From positions 24,071,047 through 24,135,046 of the forward strand of contig OX463781.1 of NCBI GenBank assembly GCA_949825025.1: a stretch of DNA of 64,000 nt, given 5' to 3'. The notes under the pieces were generated by a model. It did not search any database and was not told the origin of the DNA. It saw nothing but the letters and a program-made list of their open reading frames with translations. Made by a program: the position numbers and the translations under genes. Source of the stretch: Siphlonurus alternatus (taxonomy: Eukaryota; Arthropoda; Insecta; Ephemeroptera; Siphlonuridae). Below, piece after piece: positions 27,773 to 40,187 of the stretch (positions are counted from its first letter, which is position 1; each line of letters begins with the position of its first letter).

Positions 27773-30295
27773 GTATACATGCAAAAAAATGAGAAAATAA
27801 TGCGTAATTTATATATAAAAAAAAAGAACAAACAGAAATCTAGACATAACTATATAGACTTACATAATAAAACAACGCTGAAAACTTTTGTTACTATGAA
27901 TAAGAAACAATGTGACATATTGAGTGACACAAGATATGTCATCCCCGCGAGATGCCAGCACGATACGCATCGATGCAGCATCACAACAAGGCGTTAATGC
28001 ACTCGCTGTTATAACTTGATCCCCTCCAAAAGTATAAGGTTTCATTATTGCTTGTACAGAGAGACAAAGCGATAACGTTGTTACGGTAGCAACATGACAC
28101 ATTTTAAACATGCTTGCCTTGTATTAAATGTACGTACTTTTATATATCATATGGTGTAATGTAAAAAGCATAAAAGTATAAATAAATATCACTACTACAC
28201 ATAACGAAGAAAGAGCGTTGGTAGTAAATTTTCTTGACATTCTAAAAAAAAAAGTGTTGAACAACATTATGCTTATTAACATTGTATGTAAATTACACTG
28301 TTTACTGATTTTTTTTTCTTACTTTAATGCTTGGTTATCATCATGATGCATGCATGGTATAAAATAATGGAAAACGTATTATATATATAATATTGTAAAT
28401 TCTTACTAACTGATTTTAAAATACACAACACTTTATTATAATATAATATTCCATCTAAAATAAAATGTAATATATATTTATTGACAACATACTGCAAACT
28501 TGAGATTCATTAATGATTAATAATCTAAATAATTTGTTTGAGTGAAATCTACAGAAATTATTAAATTTTAAATTTAAAATTGATTAGTTATAGTACTATT
28601 CAACTAAACTTGCACTTGTTAGTTGCTGGTTTAAGCGTGTCCAAAGTAGCAAGCAATAAACAAACGAACCTCTAAAAACAACATAAATTTGTCATCTTGA
28701 CCCTCCCTTCCTTTTACCACACCTACAAGGATACGCAGCAACTCATTCCCTCGAGATATACACTAAAAACGATGGCATGCATTTAAAGGTACAAACAAAC
28801 ATTATTTTTTATAATAATAATTCATGATATATTTGACGTACGGTTCCTAAACATTATTACTAATACCAATATACTCTACGCAAACATGTAACAGTGTCTG
28901 GTATATAATATATATGATGAAATATGCAAATATGTTCATTTTATTACATTGCTGTTATTTTTTATGATAAAATACCACTGAAGTTTTTGATAAATGTCGT
29001 TAAAAAAGTTGTGTTTATAGTATTTTTTTTTAAAAGCCATAGTGCATACCCAGTTAATTAACGTAGACAAATTGTCCAGGCTGAAAAACACGTTTTGTGC
29101 GGCACGTACATAAATATATACTGCTATGATGAGAAGGGGGTAAGGGGATGCACATGGGTCCCAGGACACATCGAGGGGTGAAATCCACCCTGATAGTCAT
29201 CTCATGTGAGAGGGGATGTATTAATTATAATGTGCAGGTGCCTTTGTTATAGGGTTGAAAAAATAATCTCTTATTTCAGTTCAAATATTTATGGAAATTG
29301 GGCTCTTTTATTTAATAATATATAGTGATAATTTTAATAATTTCAAATAATTGATTTCTGTGTTCTGTTCACAAAGGTAAAAAAAAATAAATAAATAAAC
29401 ATCAATCCAATTAATACAGCAATTTAAAAAAAATGATCAAATGTAGCAAGGCTTACTAATTATTATAAAATACACAAATTATAATCTTTGGGCTACAAAT
29501 AAAATTTATTATAAAGAAAAATATTTTTAGGCATTATACAATGAGCCTTACTTTTTATTGTTTTAAGTATTCATTAAATACATTATTTTTAAAAAAATCG
29601 CTTCTTTTCTTCTTTATCATAAAAGCTTTGAAAATTGCTCTATATTTATAATAATAATTAAAAATAACTCCCTCTCTGAAAACACTCAATGCTTGGTATA
29701 TAAATGAGTAGTGAGTTTTACGTCAGTTTAAAATCGCAGAGCGTTGATCTTGGATTGGGTGTTGGGACTAATTGGATGAGCCAGAGAGCACAATAATTAT
29801 TGAGCAGAGAGGGCTAATAGAATCTGTTAGTTAAAGGGGTGGTAAAGGGGTGAAACAGGGGGATGGGAAAACTGTACGTAGAGTTTTTACCCTTTCTCTC
29901 TCGTCGTGTTAGCAGAATTCATCTACTATTTCGAACTCAGTAGCCAGCCAGTCGAAATGAAGAGTAGTCCACTGAGCACGTAAGCTAATATAAAGCTTTA
30001 ACGAGTTAAAATTGTAATCCATTGTAATGAGTTACAAAGAAAAAATAAAAATTATTTTATATTACAAAACTTGTGAATATACAACAATCAAAGGGATTTG
30101 TTAAGTTTTTACCTTATAAATGAATATTACAAACAGGATTTTATAAGCATCCTCTAAAGCTTATTGTTATTATTTCATATTATATTCTGTATAGTCTTAA
30201 ATGTGTATTTTTATGTTTATATTATTGTTAACACTTTCAATGTTTTTGAAATTGTATAGCAAAAATTATAGTACGTGTCAGAATATAATACTGTA
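27773..30295. other. AT-rich stretch after the exon candidate
   Basis: No gene supported. A patch at 27930-28110 is GC-richer, with an 83-codon minus frame of no known family. Other minor patches lie at 28690-28760, 29080-29220 and 29720-29960. Confidence 0.5.
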
Positions 30296-30303
30296 TAATT
30301 ATT

Positions 30304-30598
30304 CATTGAGCTCTATACAAGGCTAGAGGGATAATGCCCTATACTTCTCAATGTTAAACTGTGCGCACGGTCCGGCGGGAGGAAGTGGGTGGGAGATTGC
30401 GCTTTCGTCACACATTCCAACGTATTCTCCTCAGAATTGCCAACTGCAGTGTAACTTTTAATATTTATTTTATAAGGAAACTTTCTTAGGTTGGTCAACC
30501 AGGCATTCGATAGCACCGACCACCACCCACTTTCCTCCCAGACGCCGTGCGCGCCTAAAACAGCTGATTAGCCCTCTAGCCTTGTATAGAGCTCAATG
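30304..30598. mobile_element. MITE with 8-bp target duplication TAATTATT (hAT-like)
   Basis: Perfect 27-bp terminal repeats begin CATTGAGCTCTATACAAGG. The 8-bp duplication TAATTATT lies at 30296-30303 and 30599-30606. Sub-terminal GC-rich arms also fold (GGAGGAAGTGGGTGG / CCACCCACTTTCCTCCC). An 8-bp duplication points to a hAT-type transposase; the terminus is not the canonical CAGNG. Confidence 0.85.
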
Positions 30599-31239
30599 TA
30601 ATTATTATAGCTTAAAAACCAATTTTAGTATATATTTTTTAATTATTTGTTGTTTGCTAATAGAATATGCGTGTTTTGTGTAGCTTATGTCTTTTTATTA
30701 AAAAATTAGTCAAAATTAGGCAGATCAAAGTTGGGCAGTTTGAAGAATCAACCCAAATACATAGCTGTTTTAAATAAAATAGTGTAAAAAAATGCAGAAG
30801 AAAAATTCAATAGAAATTCAAAATAAATTCCTTATTACACGATGCAATTTTTCTATTTATTCCACTGAAACTTGTGTGTGAAGATGAAATTTTCCTTTAG
30901 GGAAAAATTGAATGCAGTACATCTAGAAAAATTTGTATCGTGTACTTTTTTATCTGTATCTATCTGTATCGTGTATAGTACTGGCTTAAAATAGCAATAT
31001 TTAAGTTTTTACTGTAGGGTCTCTGTGTACTAATTATTACAATAGGAATAAACGGAAGAACTTATACTCTTCTTTATATATATATACAGTACAGCTATAC
31101 TAATTGTATTCATGTAGAATTGTAACTAATCCTTAGCCATATTTATGTTCTATTATTATCCCCCATAATTATAACATTCTCGTAAAGTCTACTTTAATAC
31201 ATGAATATCCTCTTTTTTTTTTTTTTCGCCCCCATCCTT

Positions 31240-31565
31240 ACAAATTAATGAAAATAACAACGTATGCATGGTGTCTCCCTCATATATACACGTACCTACT
31301 CTCAGGTGGGGAGGTGCCACAAAGAGTAGTGGCGTCTCCTGGATGGCGCCTCCCTTTCAATGCCACCATATACTCGCATGAGCGAACGAATTTAACAAGC
31401 AAGGGGGCTATTCTCTCGATCGAGTCGAGAGTGGCTACGACTCGCGACATACCTGCACTCACGTGTGACATCTCAGTGCTCAGTGTGATATTTCCAAACA
31501 CACTCCGGACAAACTGCTCGTGAAACTGGTGGACTGTAAACACAAAGTGTCCAGCAACTGTTCAC
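31240..31565. other. GC-rich island
   Basis: About 320 bp with frames open on both strands (91 and 87 codons) that are shadows of each other; neither resembles a known protein. Includes CTCGATCGAGTCGAG. Possible regulatory element. Confidence 0.3.
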
Positions 31566-32043
31566 CACATTTCTGAAAAAAAATTCCTTCCACCTTCCTT
31601 TTTTATCACATATCAACCTTTGTAAAAATAATGTATTTATTAAAAAAAATTATCACATGACTTGGTTATTTTTAAATATTAGCTCGTATAAAGTAGAATT
31701 GGTATTTTGTTTGTTTCTTATACGCAATCATGCATGCATTAAAGTAGAATGATCGATTCAATTTTTGGTGCTGGTTGCATATGTTGCAAGCAGGGCTATG
31801 CTCCATTGGGATTCTTAGTATAACCCTGGTTGCAAGGCGCTAGCGCGTTGTTGCGCGCGAAACTCTGAATTCTATAAACTCCGATAAACTCTAATCTAAC
31901 GTCAATTTGTAAATGAAAAACGCGATGTGAAAGGTCAAAAACCTTTCAAACCTCCGTTATAATAAAGCGTAATAAGGTTAGAGCAGTTAAATTATCCATA
32001 CAAACAAATTATATATAAAAAAAAAAAAAACGTACGCATTTTA

Positions 32044-32130
32044 TTAAAAAGATTCCATGGGTGGAATCGAACCTACGCCGCTCTGAACGATGACGATTGG
32101 AGAGGAGGTCTAGACCGTTGGTTCACAAAA
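32044..32130 (-). other. tRNA-like sequence (pseudogene or SINE head)
   Basis: On the minus strand there is a good B-box, GGTTCGATTCC, within GGCGTAGGTTCGATTCCACC, preceded by an A-box-like GGTCTAGACC about 40 bases upstream. No convincing cloverleaf acceptor stem could be paired by eye, so a tRNA pseudogene or SINE fragment is more likely than a working tRNA. Confidence 0.35.
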
Positions 32131-32173
32131 GTAAGTTACAGTGAGGAGAGATAAAAAATGTTAATAAATTTAA

Positions 32174-32547
32174 GGTAGAGATAATACGGATTAGCTGGCC
32201 CAATGCTAAAAAAATCCCATTCATAAAAATTATGAAAAAAATTTAAAATGTTCTCCTCTACATCCCCTATCAGTAGGTAAAATATCAGGTATACAAAAAC
32301 GAGCTAGTTTTCGAGTTATTAATTTTTAAAGTTGACTAATTTAACATGGAGAAATAGAACTTCCATGTTAAATTGCATGGTCAACTTTAAAAATTAATAA
32401 CTCGAAAACTAGCTCGTTTTTGTATATTATACCTGATATTTTACCTACTGATAGGGGATGTAGAGGAGAACACTTTAAATTTTTTTCATAATTTTTATGA
32501 ATGGGATATTTTTAGCATTGGGCCAGCTGATCCGTATTATCTCTACC
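32174..32547. mobile_element. TTAA-flanked palindromic MITE, family B (374 bp)
   Basis: TTAA at 32170-32173 and 32548-32551. The ends GGTAGAGATAATACGGAT match family C at the first eleven bases. The interior (TAAAATGTTCTCCTCTACAT, TATCAGTAGGTAAAATATCA, AAAGTTGACTAATTTAACAT) matches family A. It is thus a chimera of a C-type terminus and an A-type body, about 26 kb from the main cluster. Confidence 0.85.
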
Positions 32548-32639
32548 TTAAAGACGTCAAAAATGTAAACACGACTGCAGCGCTCCAGTGTGACGGCATC
32601 ATGTACTATTATGGCGCTAATTTAAAATAAAATTTTCAT

Positions 32640-32760
32640 CCGTTATTGCACCCTAAAACAAGTAGTTGATTACTTAAAAACAAGTAGTCAACTACTTGAC
32701 TACTGCTCAAATTACCACTTAGCACTCTTATTTTTCGACTATAGGGTGCGACATTCTAAT
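32640..32760. repeat. Small palindromic region with GCACCCTA ends
   Basis: GCACCCTA near 32648 and its inverse TAGGGTGC near 32742 flank CAAGTAGTTGA/TCAACTACTTG dyads. It may be a decayed MITE. Confidence 0.35.
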
Positions 32761-32933
32761 AGATTTTTCTACAGATTTTTATGAAGAGATGATACAGGTT
32801 ATGACACTTCCTGATTTATCATATTATGTTACACCTCTGATTATTTTTTAAATACATTTTACGGGGAAATGCGAAAGAAATCAATGATCGAATAAAAAAA
32901 ATTGCCATGTTTTTTGTGAAATTCGTACGATAA

Positions 32934-33122
32934 CATGGAGTTGATAGCCGAGTCAAAAAACTTTTAGCTCCAAATGTTCGGAATTTTATTGAAGGACTTC
33001 ATAAACTAACTTCAGATTCTGATTTATGGTGTTTGATAGTAACTTTTAATACGCAACAGAAAAGAGGTTTTACGGGAGCTCGCAATTTCGATCATAATCA
33101 TTCAAGGCTATTACTCTATTGA
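32934..33122 (+). pseudogene. Protein-like open frame interrupted by a MITE, unrecognised
   Basis: After a stop at 32931 the frame reads HGVDSRVKKLLAPNVRNFIE, then GLHKLTSDSDLWCLIVTFN and GARNFDHNH, and runs into the MITE at 33103. Removing the MITE extends it only four residues before a stop. The composition is protein-like, but there is no ATG and no recognised family. It could be a decayed transposon frame. A short related-looking stretch upstream (FYEEMIQVMTLPDLSYY, about 32770-32850) is in another frame. Confidence 0.2.
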
Positions 33123-33324
33123 ACCGGGTAAAGTCACTCACGACCGCTACAAAAAAAAAATTGGATTGTTGAAATTTGTAAACAACAAGAAAATAACCCC
33201 TTTTTAACCAATAGGAAGGCGTTTCAGCAAAACGGGTTATTTCTAAGCCAATCAGAATTCAGAATTGGGCCTCCATAAGCCGGAAGGGAGTGACTATACC
33301 CGGTTCAATAGAGTAATAGCCCTG
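33103..33324. mobile_element. 222-bp MITE with 9-bp target duplication ATAATCATT
   Basis: Termini CAAGGCTATTACTCTATTGA and, inverted, CAGGGCTATTACTCTATTGA, continuing to ACCGGGTA. ATAATCATT at 33094-33102 and 33325-33333. The CAGGG end suggests hAT and the 9-bp duplication suggests Mutator-like, so the class is open. It interrupts a protein-like open frame. Confidence 0.85.
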
Positions 33325-33989
33325 ATAATCATTCTACTTTAAGCGCATGAAAAATTAGCTTCATTGTTGTTTTCTAACATAAAAACTCTTTTAACTCTTC
33401 AATTTTCGGTTGGAGACTTCAATTCCAAAACCAAATCCTTTAAATTATGCATGTTTGCTTACAAGCTGTCAAAAATGTACAAATCATCGACATAAATTAT
33501 AATATTTATATGGATTTAATTATGAATTATTTTACTGTACTCCTACAAATTTATACAATATCGACTAAAAAAGAATCAGCTTGCTGGCGCTTTGTTATAA
33601 CTTTCAGAAAATGTTTAAATCTTGAAAAGTCCTAAGTGCGACCAAGTCGAACACACAGGCAAGCTTTTTTAAAGCCATTATGAATATGTTACACTAATTT
33701 TGTCCCATTAAACAAAAAAAGCAATATTTGCAATCCAATTCTGTATATATAGGTTCTCCACCACCCCCAGTTTTATTTGAAATTATTAATCTCATAATTA
33801 TAATATACAGAAATAAAATATTGACATGTTAAATAATTTTTTAAATGCCCTACATGGTTTGATACAAATATGTACAAAATATTGGTCAAACAATACATCA
33901 TGTCAGGTCGAGCTTTGTGCTCCATATTTGCTCCACGATATCTCGGTTCGCTACGTCATCGTTCTGGAAGTCTGTCCTGTTGTTGTACG

Positions 33990-34250
33990 TATTATTTATG
34001 CCCCGACGTCGAGTCACACAATGCTAAATGGCAGCACAACACACACACACACATGCGCGACGGTGGCGCAGATTCCCGCGATATTGGTTCGAATTCCATC
34101 CCCCTCCCCCTGCCAGTTGGGTCCGTCCGACATTGTCCTCCTCGGGTATATAACAGCAACGATATGGAGGAGTGCGTGAGAGGGGCGGAATTTAATAACA
34201 ACAGACAGAGTGGAACTACGCTACATATTATTCTACCTTTATGTCGGAAG
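33990..34250. other. GC-rich island containing the tRNA-like fragment
   Basis: Frames of up to 152 codons overlap on both strands, none recognised. The GC-rich core is explained by the SINE-like sequence at 34055-34165. Confidence 0.35.
34055..34165 (+). other. tRNA-derived SINE-like fragment
   Basis: GGTGGCGCAGATTCCCG (A-box-like) is followed closely by the B-box GGTTCGAATTCC (34086-34097). The spacing is too short for a tRNA. A pyrimidine-rich tail and GTTGGGTCCGTCCG follow. This resembles arthropod tRNA-SINE heads with an internal deletion. Confidence 0.4.
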
Positions 34251-34335
34251 CTGCTGCGCTATACACTGGACACTATGAGCACCATATATTCAAGCATTGC
34301 AGGAAATATATTATATAACTGTTTGTAATGCTTTC

Positions 34336-34506
<171 letters not shown>

Positions 34507-34792
34507 GCATTCTGTCTACATCAAGGGCCATTCAAAACTACATGATGAGAAGGATTGATTAACGCAGTAGGAAATGAGTTATATGTAATTTTTTTTATTA
34601 CGTTTATGATTTCAGCAAGACTTATTATTTTTTTTTAATTAAAAAAGGGTGAAGTTGAGGAATTTTTCATGGCAATAACTATAGTATTAACATGCATATG
34701 AAGTTTTTGACATTCTACCAGTAGTGTTATGGAAATTTGCTCCTGATAATAGAAATATCAATGATTTGTTGCTATAATAGGTGGAAAATTCA

Positions 34793-35111
34793 ATGGAGTA
34801 TTGTCCTCAATTTTTTTTATTGCAGAAATGGATAGAGGATGCAAAGTTATGCTATCCTGATTTTTTTCCGATTTTTTTGAGACCTGGAACTATTTTTAAA
34901 AAATTATTGAAAGTCCTTTTTGTGACGTCACGCGGCGGCAAGTCCTATCTTTTTCTTAAGGAGCGGCGTCTCGTGACGTCACGAAAAGGACTTTCAATAA
35001 TTTTTTAAAAATAGTTCCCGGGCTCTAAAAAATCTGAAAAAAATCAGGGTAGCATAACTTTGCACCCTCTATCCATTTCTGCAATAAAAAAAATTGAGGA
35101 CAATACTCCAT
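34793..35111. mobile_element. Palindromic MITE, family D, copy 1
   Basis: Inverted arms of about 150 bp, ends ATGGAGTATTGTCCTCAA. The arms include TTATTGCAGAAATGGATAGA and GCAAAGTTATGCTATCCTGA. The centre is CGCGGCGGCAAG, with TGACGTCA on both sides (34923-34930, 34974-34981). No clear target-site duplication. Confidence 0.8.
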
Positions 35112-36829
35112 TATATTAATTATCATGGCGCATAATAATTATATGTATATATATATATATAATTATATCTTACATTTATGAGAAGTATTCAAACTGTACA
35201 AATTGTGAAAAAAAAAAAGCAAAAATAGTTTAACAAAAGTTATTAGACAGGTGCAAAATGGGGGAAAATATTTCATTCCATGCATGTATGTGCTTATCAA
35301 CATATTAAGATATTATAATTAAACAATTAACTATATGTTATAAGTTATAACTATAATGCAACTAAAATCAAAATATTGCATTCATTTATCATTAAACATC
35401 TTCCCATCGTTTCACACGGAAAAAACTAATTTCTTATTTTCAAATTTCTTAAATTTTTATCAATGTTTATATATATATATATATTATATAAATTTTTATT
35501 AGATCGTATAACATTTTACGAAATAAGTCAATGCTTTTGATGCAATCAGTTAGTTCTATAAAAATTCCTCCACAAATGAAACAAAAAATTTCTATTTTAT
35601 TACATTAAGTCCCTGCTGACCTGATTGTGTGACCACGGAAGTGTTCTGGGCTCACACCTCGGTGAGGACTAATTGCGGTCCGCGCCTTCTCACGCCCCCA
35701 GCATGCGAGCACCGGGGTCACGCGCCAACTCTTCGTTAGCCGTGCTGCATCACGCCATTTGCAACAGATGCACTAGAGGAAATTCGTTCTTGTTTGGTTC
35801 AACATTATTTCTTAGTTGACATTATTATATAAACTTATTACATTACTTGTTTACATTGTGTACGTTTTTAGAAATATTATTTACCACATTGTATATTATA
35901 TATAATGAAAGAAAAACAGTTTTTCTAATATATATATATGCATGCACCGAGTGCATGGTACGTGGCATGGTCTTGGTAATTGAAAACAAACATTTCTTTT
36001 ATTACATATCTTTACCATCTTTATCCTTGTGATAATATTCAATCATATTTATAATATTCAATTAATGATGCATGTTTGCCCTAAATTAACTACCACGCAT
36101 GATGCGGTCATTGCAGATTTTTCGAACTCAGAACTAATTATAAATAAAAGAGTGACTGACAAGATCCAGTCGTATGTCTTTACTAACATAATCATGTCAT
36201 GCAGCTATAAATTTATTACATGTATTGAATGATTATTTATGGATGCTTCTTAAAATCCCTATTTTATGTAATGCTTGTTTAGGTTAAGCATTATCGTTAA
36301 TGCTTATATAATACGATAGATGGTATCTAGAGCACCAATAAAAGATAAAGATAATAAAGCTTTATTAGGAAGGATTATCAACATTATTGATCAATAACAT
36401 TATCTCCTGCCCGCACTGCTGGGTCTATAATAATATGAACTGAGTGCCTCTTATAATATACAGCATTTAAAAAAAAATTATACATTTTACATGCTCATCA
36501 CTCATCATCATATATTATTTTTACTTTATGATTCAGTAAATTATTGTATTACATAAATTTAAATTTATTTAATGTTATCTTTTTATAAATGAACTTTTTT
36601 TTAATATATTATTTTTAAATAGCATTGATGAGGTAGTTAATTTCATTTTAATTCTACATTTCATCAAAGTGGCAGGATCGATGCAGACACTGCAATGTAT
36701 CTACAAAATGTAAGGATATAAGATAATCTAATTATATAGGACTTAATTATTACTGTACAGTACACCAAAAATTATTAAGACACACTGCTATATATGGTTA
36801 AAAGTCATACCTTTCTATAAGACTTGTAA
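35112..36829. other. AT-rich stretch with one CpG island
   Basis: No gene seen. The island at 35620-35790 (GGTCCGCGCC, ACCGGGGTCACGCGCC) is non-coding by eye. A GC-richer patch lies at 36100-36180. Confidence 0.5.
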
Positions 36830-37033
36830 AATGAATTACGCATACTAACTGTATGCGTAATGTATTCTTTAGAACCATTATTTACTCCAAAAAGTATGAA
36901 TAGATTTAATGATAGAACGTGGAAATTTTTAATACCTCGTTTGTGGAATGCTATGCCTACTGCATTAAAAAATTTGGATTGTAAAAGAACGGTTAAAACA
37001 AAAATCAAAGATTGGTTACTCTCAACTTCATAA
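36830..37033 (+). pseudogene. Second LINE reverse transcriptase C-terminal remnant
   Basis: A 67-codon frame without its own ATG, after the stop at 36827, reads NELRILTVCVMYSLEPLF, then RFNDRTWKFLIPRLWNAMPT, ending in KTKIKDWLLSTS. This matches the extreme C-terminus of LINE reverse transcriptases, where a LRIL/LPVP strand is followed by the RLWNxLP block. It aligns by eye with FLRILPVPCVFI and LLFNKLPDSLKK of the copy at 39.4 kb. Immediately upstream the homology seems to continue in another frame (SYKTCK-like), suggesting a frameshift. It comes from a different, more decayed family. Confidence 0.55.
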
Positions 37034-37832
37034 AAACAAAAGCAAAAATAATAATAATAGAAAAAATTTAAGTAAAAATTTAATATTAAAATAATAATAA
37101 AATAAAAAAAATCATTCTTCACATTTATATAAATTTCCATTTTCTTAAAATTTGCTCTATTTTATACATATAAGTGAAAATACATTATAAGTGAAAAATG
37201 ATATGTTAAATTTATCTGAGAATTTCAGGTTCAAATGCTGTAATTGACTTATGTTGAATTAGTTTGCTTATCTACTGCATTTTATTTGTCTTAAATTACA
37301 GGCTAAAACTTTTGTTTATTTTTGTTTATCTTGTTTTTTAAAATATTAATTATTATCTTGAAGAATAGTATGTGATCTGTAGCGGCCGACAGGGTTAAAT
37401 ATGTAACCTTGGCTGGTGCAAAATTCTGTATTAAATATAACAATAAAAAAAAAAAAAAAAACTGCAGTAACGATAATAAATTATTAATTAAAAAAAATGT
37501 ACTTTTCCCCCCTCTCATATCTTCTGCTTAAAAAAAATATACACAAAATTTTCAGCACATGCACATATTTTAAAGTAGCTAATTTCTTTACTCGACGCAA
37601 ATATACAAACTTTATTTAAATTTATATATTTGTACAGATAGAAGAGGTAGCTTAAAAAAGGAGATTATATTATACCTACATACATTAAACGAGTATACAT
37701 ATTTTTAATTCTCTTTCTACACTGTAGTAAGTTTTAAAGGCTTGCACACATTCCTTGATAATTACATGCTGTGTTTACTCTAATCTTACAAAGTATCTCC
37801 CGACCGATTCACACTTCCACAAGCTGCGGGCG

Positions 37833-37850
37833 TGACCTTTTGTGACCTTT
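37833..37850 (-). promoter_or_regulatory. DR4-type nuclear receptor half-site pair
   Basis: TGACCTTTTGTGACCTTT reads on the minus strand as AAAGGTCA repeated, i.e. two AGGTCA half-sites in direct repeat with 4-bp spacing, each with the AA extension favoured by monomeric receptors. It sits in a short GC-richer island (37795-37870) in AT-rich DNA. Function is inferred from the motif alone. Confidence 0.4.
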
Positions 37851-38764
37851 CCCGTGATGTGTGAAAACATCCTTTCTTTAACACTGATAGTAAGTTAGAT
37901 AATATAACATTATACACTATAATTCACACGTTAAAAAGGTGTTAATTTTTTTTATTAATATCTTTTTATTATACAGTATTCGAGGAAAATTTAATATATA
38001 ATATAATATATAAAATATATACATTTTATATATTATAAGTAAATTCCCATTAATAATATCATATAATATGAAGTGATATGGCAAGTGAAATAATGTTCTT
38101 CTTAAATTTTGAATGTTTTCGAATTCTTGTCAATTATTGCACCAAGCAATATAAATTATTTTTTATTAATTGTGCCGATGCAGCCGATGTCTGGTAAATT
38201 ACAAGTTTTCATTACCATGTTTTAATTTTGTAAGAACCATGTTTCATTTTATAAATATTTCCAAGAAACTCTGTTATGTTTTGAAGCCTTTATTGTTCCT
38301 GGCTTATAATTTGTTCAGGGGCTTTATTTCGTGTAAAATATATTTATAATGAAGCAACATGCGCGTAAAAGTATTTCTTGGCTCTTTATTGTAAAATTTG
38401 GGAATTTCTTTGTTTTGAGTTTTAATCACTGAGTATAAGATTTAAATTTGGATAATTAACTATAATGGTGATGTGGTATCACTAAAACACATTCAATATA
38501 TTGAAGACGGCTATTTAGCGCACATATTAATTATTTATAATAATTATTATAATTTTTTCTCAAACACTAATAAAAACAATTTTAGAAAATTAAAAATAAT
38601 TATTTTTATTGTTATTTTTAGAACATCATATCACACACAAAAGCTTAGAAGAAAATGTTGATTTTTTAGTATTACATATGTATACTGTAATAATGCTGAT
38701 AAGTTTAAAATATATTATATCCATACTTTTGCATGTAACTACTCAAATAAAGAAAACGTACCCT

Positions 38765-38794
38765 TACACCAACTAATGTTGTATAATATCACAT
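38765..38794. repeat. 30-bp exact duplicate, copy 1
   Basis: TACACCAACTAATGTTGTAT followed by AATATCACAT is identical at 41653-41682. The flanks differ, so this is either a template switch or part of a short dispersed repeat. Confidence 0.85.
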
Positions 38795-39110
38795 TTGCAC
38801 CCCTCCTACACACACACAGTGGTCTAATGCATGCACGTAAACACATTGGAGAGAGATGCAGCATGGAAGGAGGGTTGATCTGCACCTGTGTCCCTGCAAA
38901 GTGCAAGCTTGCCTTCTCTGGTTTTGCGGGGGAGTCTGCATGCCGCCGCCTCATGATTCACCGCATACAAGTTTAGTAGTGTCGCCTCGCAAGTTAGTCA
39001 TCACACAGCAGTTACGTTACTGCATGCAGGAATGTATGCCTCATTGCACTGCATAAGTGATCAACTAGGATTATTGCTGCTAGACTGCCATGCAGGCCCG
39101 GTGATCAATT
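38780..39110. other. GC-richer island
   Basis: About 330 bp with repeated TGCATGC/GCATGCA words and TGATCA sites. Frames of up to 71 codons on both strands, none recognised. Confidence 0.3.
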
Positions 39111-39392
39111 GTGATCGTAAAACTGTATAATATATATAGCAGCAATAAATGATAAATTACTTCTAAACAAATGAATTGCGTTTCATTTTGTCATGGATTA
39201 TTATGCCAATATAAAATTATTTATTCCCTTCCAAATATTTTTGTAGTTATAATTATTAATTATGTTCTTGTAAAATAAAACTATTAAATGCTGTAAGTTA
39301 ATTTAATAATAATAATAATTTCTGTTTTTAGATTTCAAGAGTTTAAGCAGGAAAAGATGATCTCACTAACTCACTGCCCACTAACTCACTAA

Positions 39393-40187
39393 CCTGACTC
39401 AAAATTGTTATACAGTAATGCACAGTTGACAGTAAATATTATGGAAAAATGGTCAGCAGAAAATTACTTGACACTCAATGTAAAAAAAACTGTTTGTATG
39501 AGATTCCATCCTTATCAAAAACAAATAACAACAGATAACTTAATATTGCATGGGGAAAATATTATAAACTGTGATCAAACTAAATTTCTGGGACTAATTA
39601 TAACAGACACATTAAATTGGACAAAACAATGTCAGAAAGTTAGCTCTAAAATTAAATCTGCTGCTTATCTGCTTAAAATATTACAAAAAATTGTATCACT
39701 GGAAACTCTAAAGATGGTCTATTTTGCCTATGTTCATTCGCATATACAACAATCAATCATGTTTTGGGGATCATCTCCACATGCAAATTCTGTATTTGTT
39801 GCTCAGAAAAGGGCAGTTAGATCCATGCTATGCTTAAATATGAGAGATTCATGTAAAGAACATTTTAAATTTTTGAGAATACTCCCAGTGCCATGTGTAT
39901 TTATTTCTGAAAGTGTTAAATTTGTTAAAAAGTATCCAGAAAAATTTAGAAAGAATAATACTGTACACCCATATAATACAAGAAGAGCAAATGATATACA
40001 TAGAAATAGTGCATGTCTCTCTCTTGCTAATAGGAGTCCATATAATAGTGCTACCCTACTCTTTAATAAACTACCTGACAGCTTAAAAAAATTAGATTAT
40101 AAACAATTTAAAAAAAACTTGCTTGCATTTTTAAATGATAAAAACTATTATGATGTAAAGGAATTTCTCAGCATAAAAAAAACTTAA
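39393..40187 (+). pseudogene. Non-LTR retrotransposon reverse transcriptase, C-terminal fragment
   Basis: The 264-codon open frame after the stop at 39390 encodes the end of a LINE-type reverse transcriptase. It holds the late palm and thumb region (EKWSAENYLTLNVKKTVCM, then TKFLGLIITDTLNWTKQ) and the C-terminal domain (AYLLKILQ, MVYFAYVHSHIQQSIMFWG, RSPYNSATLLFNKLPDSLKK). The catalytic YxDD motif and the endonuclease would lie upstream and are absent, so this is a 5'-truncated insertion. The frame is intact, so the copy is fairly young. No ATG opens it; the first in-frame candidate is TTG at 39405. The style resembles Jockey/CR1/RTE-like elements of arthropods. The clade is not resolved by eye. 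Confidence 0.85.

Noticed and set aside
31248..31543. 91- and 87-codon frames on opposite strands
   Set aside because: Shadows of each other in a GC-richer island, no recognised protein or splice context.
32044..32130. Functional tRNA gene
   Set aside because: The B-box is good, but no acceptor stem or anticodon arm could be paired convincingly.
33826..34328. 117- and 152-codon overlapping frames
   Set aside because: Mutual shadows over a GC-richer island containing a SINE-like fragment; no domain or splice support.
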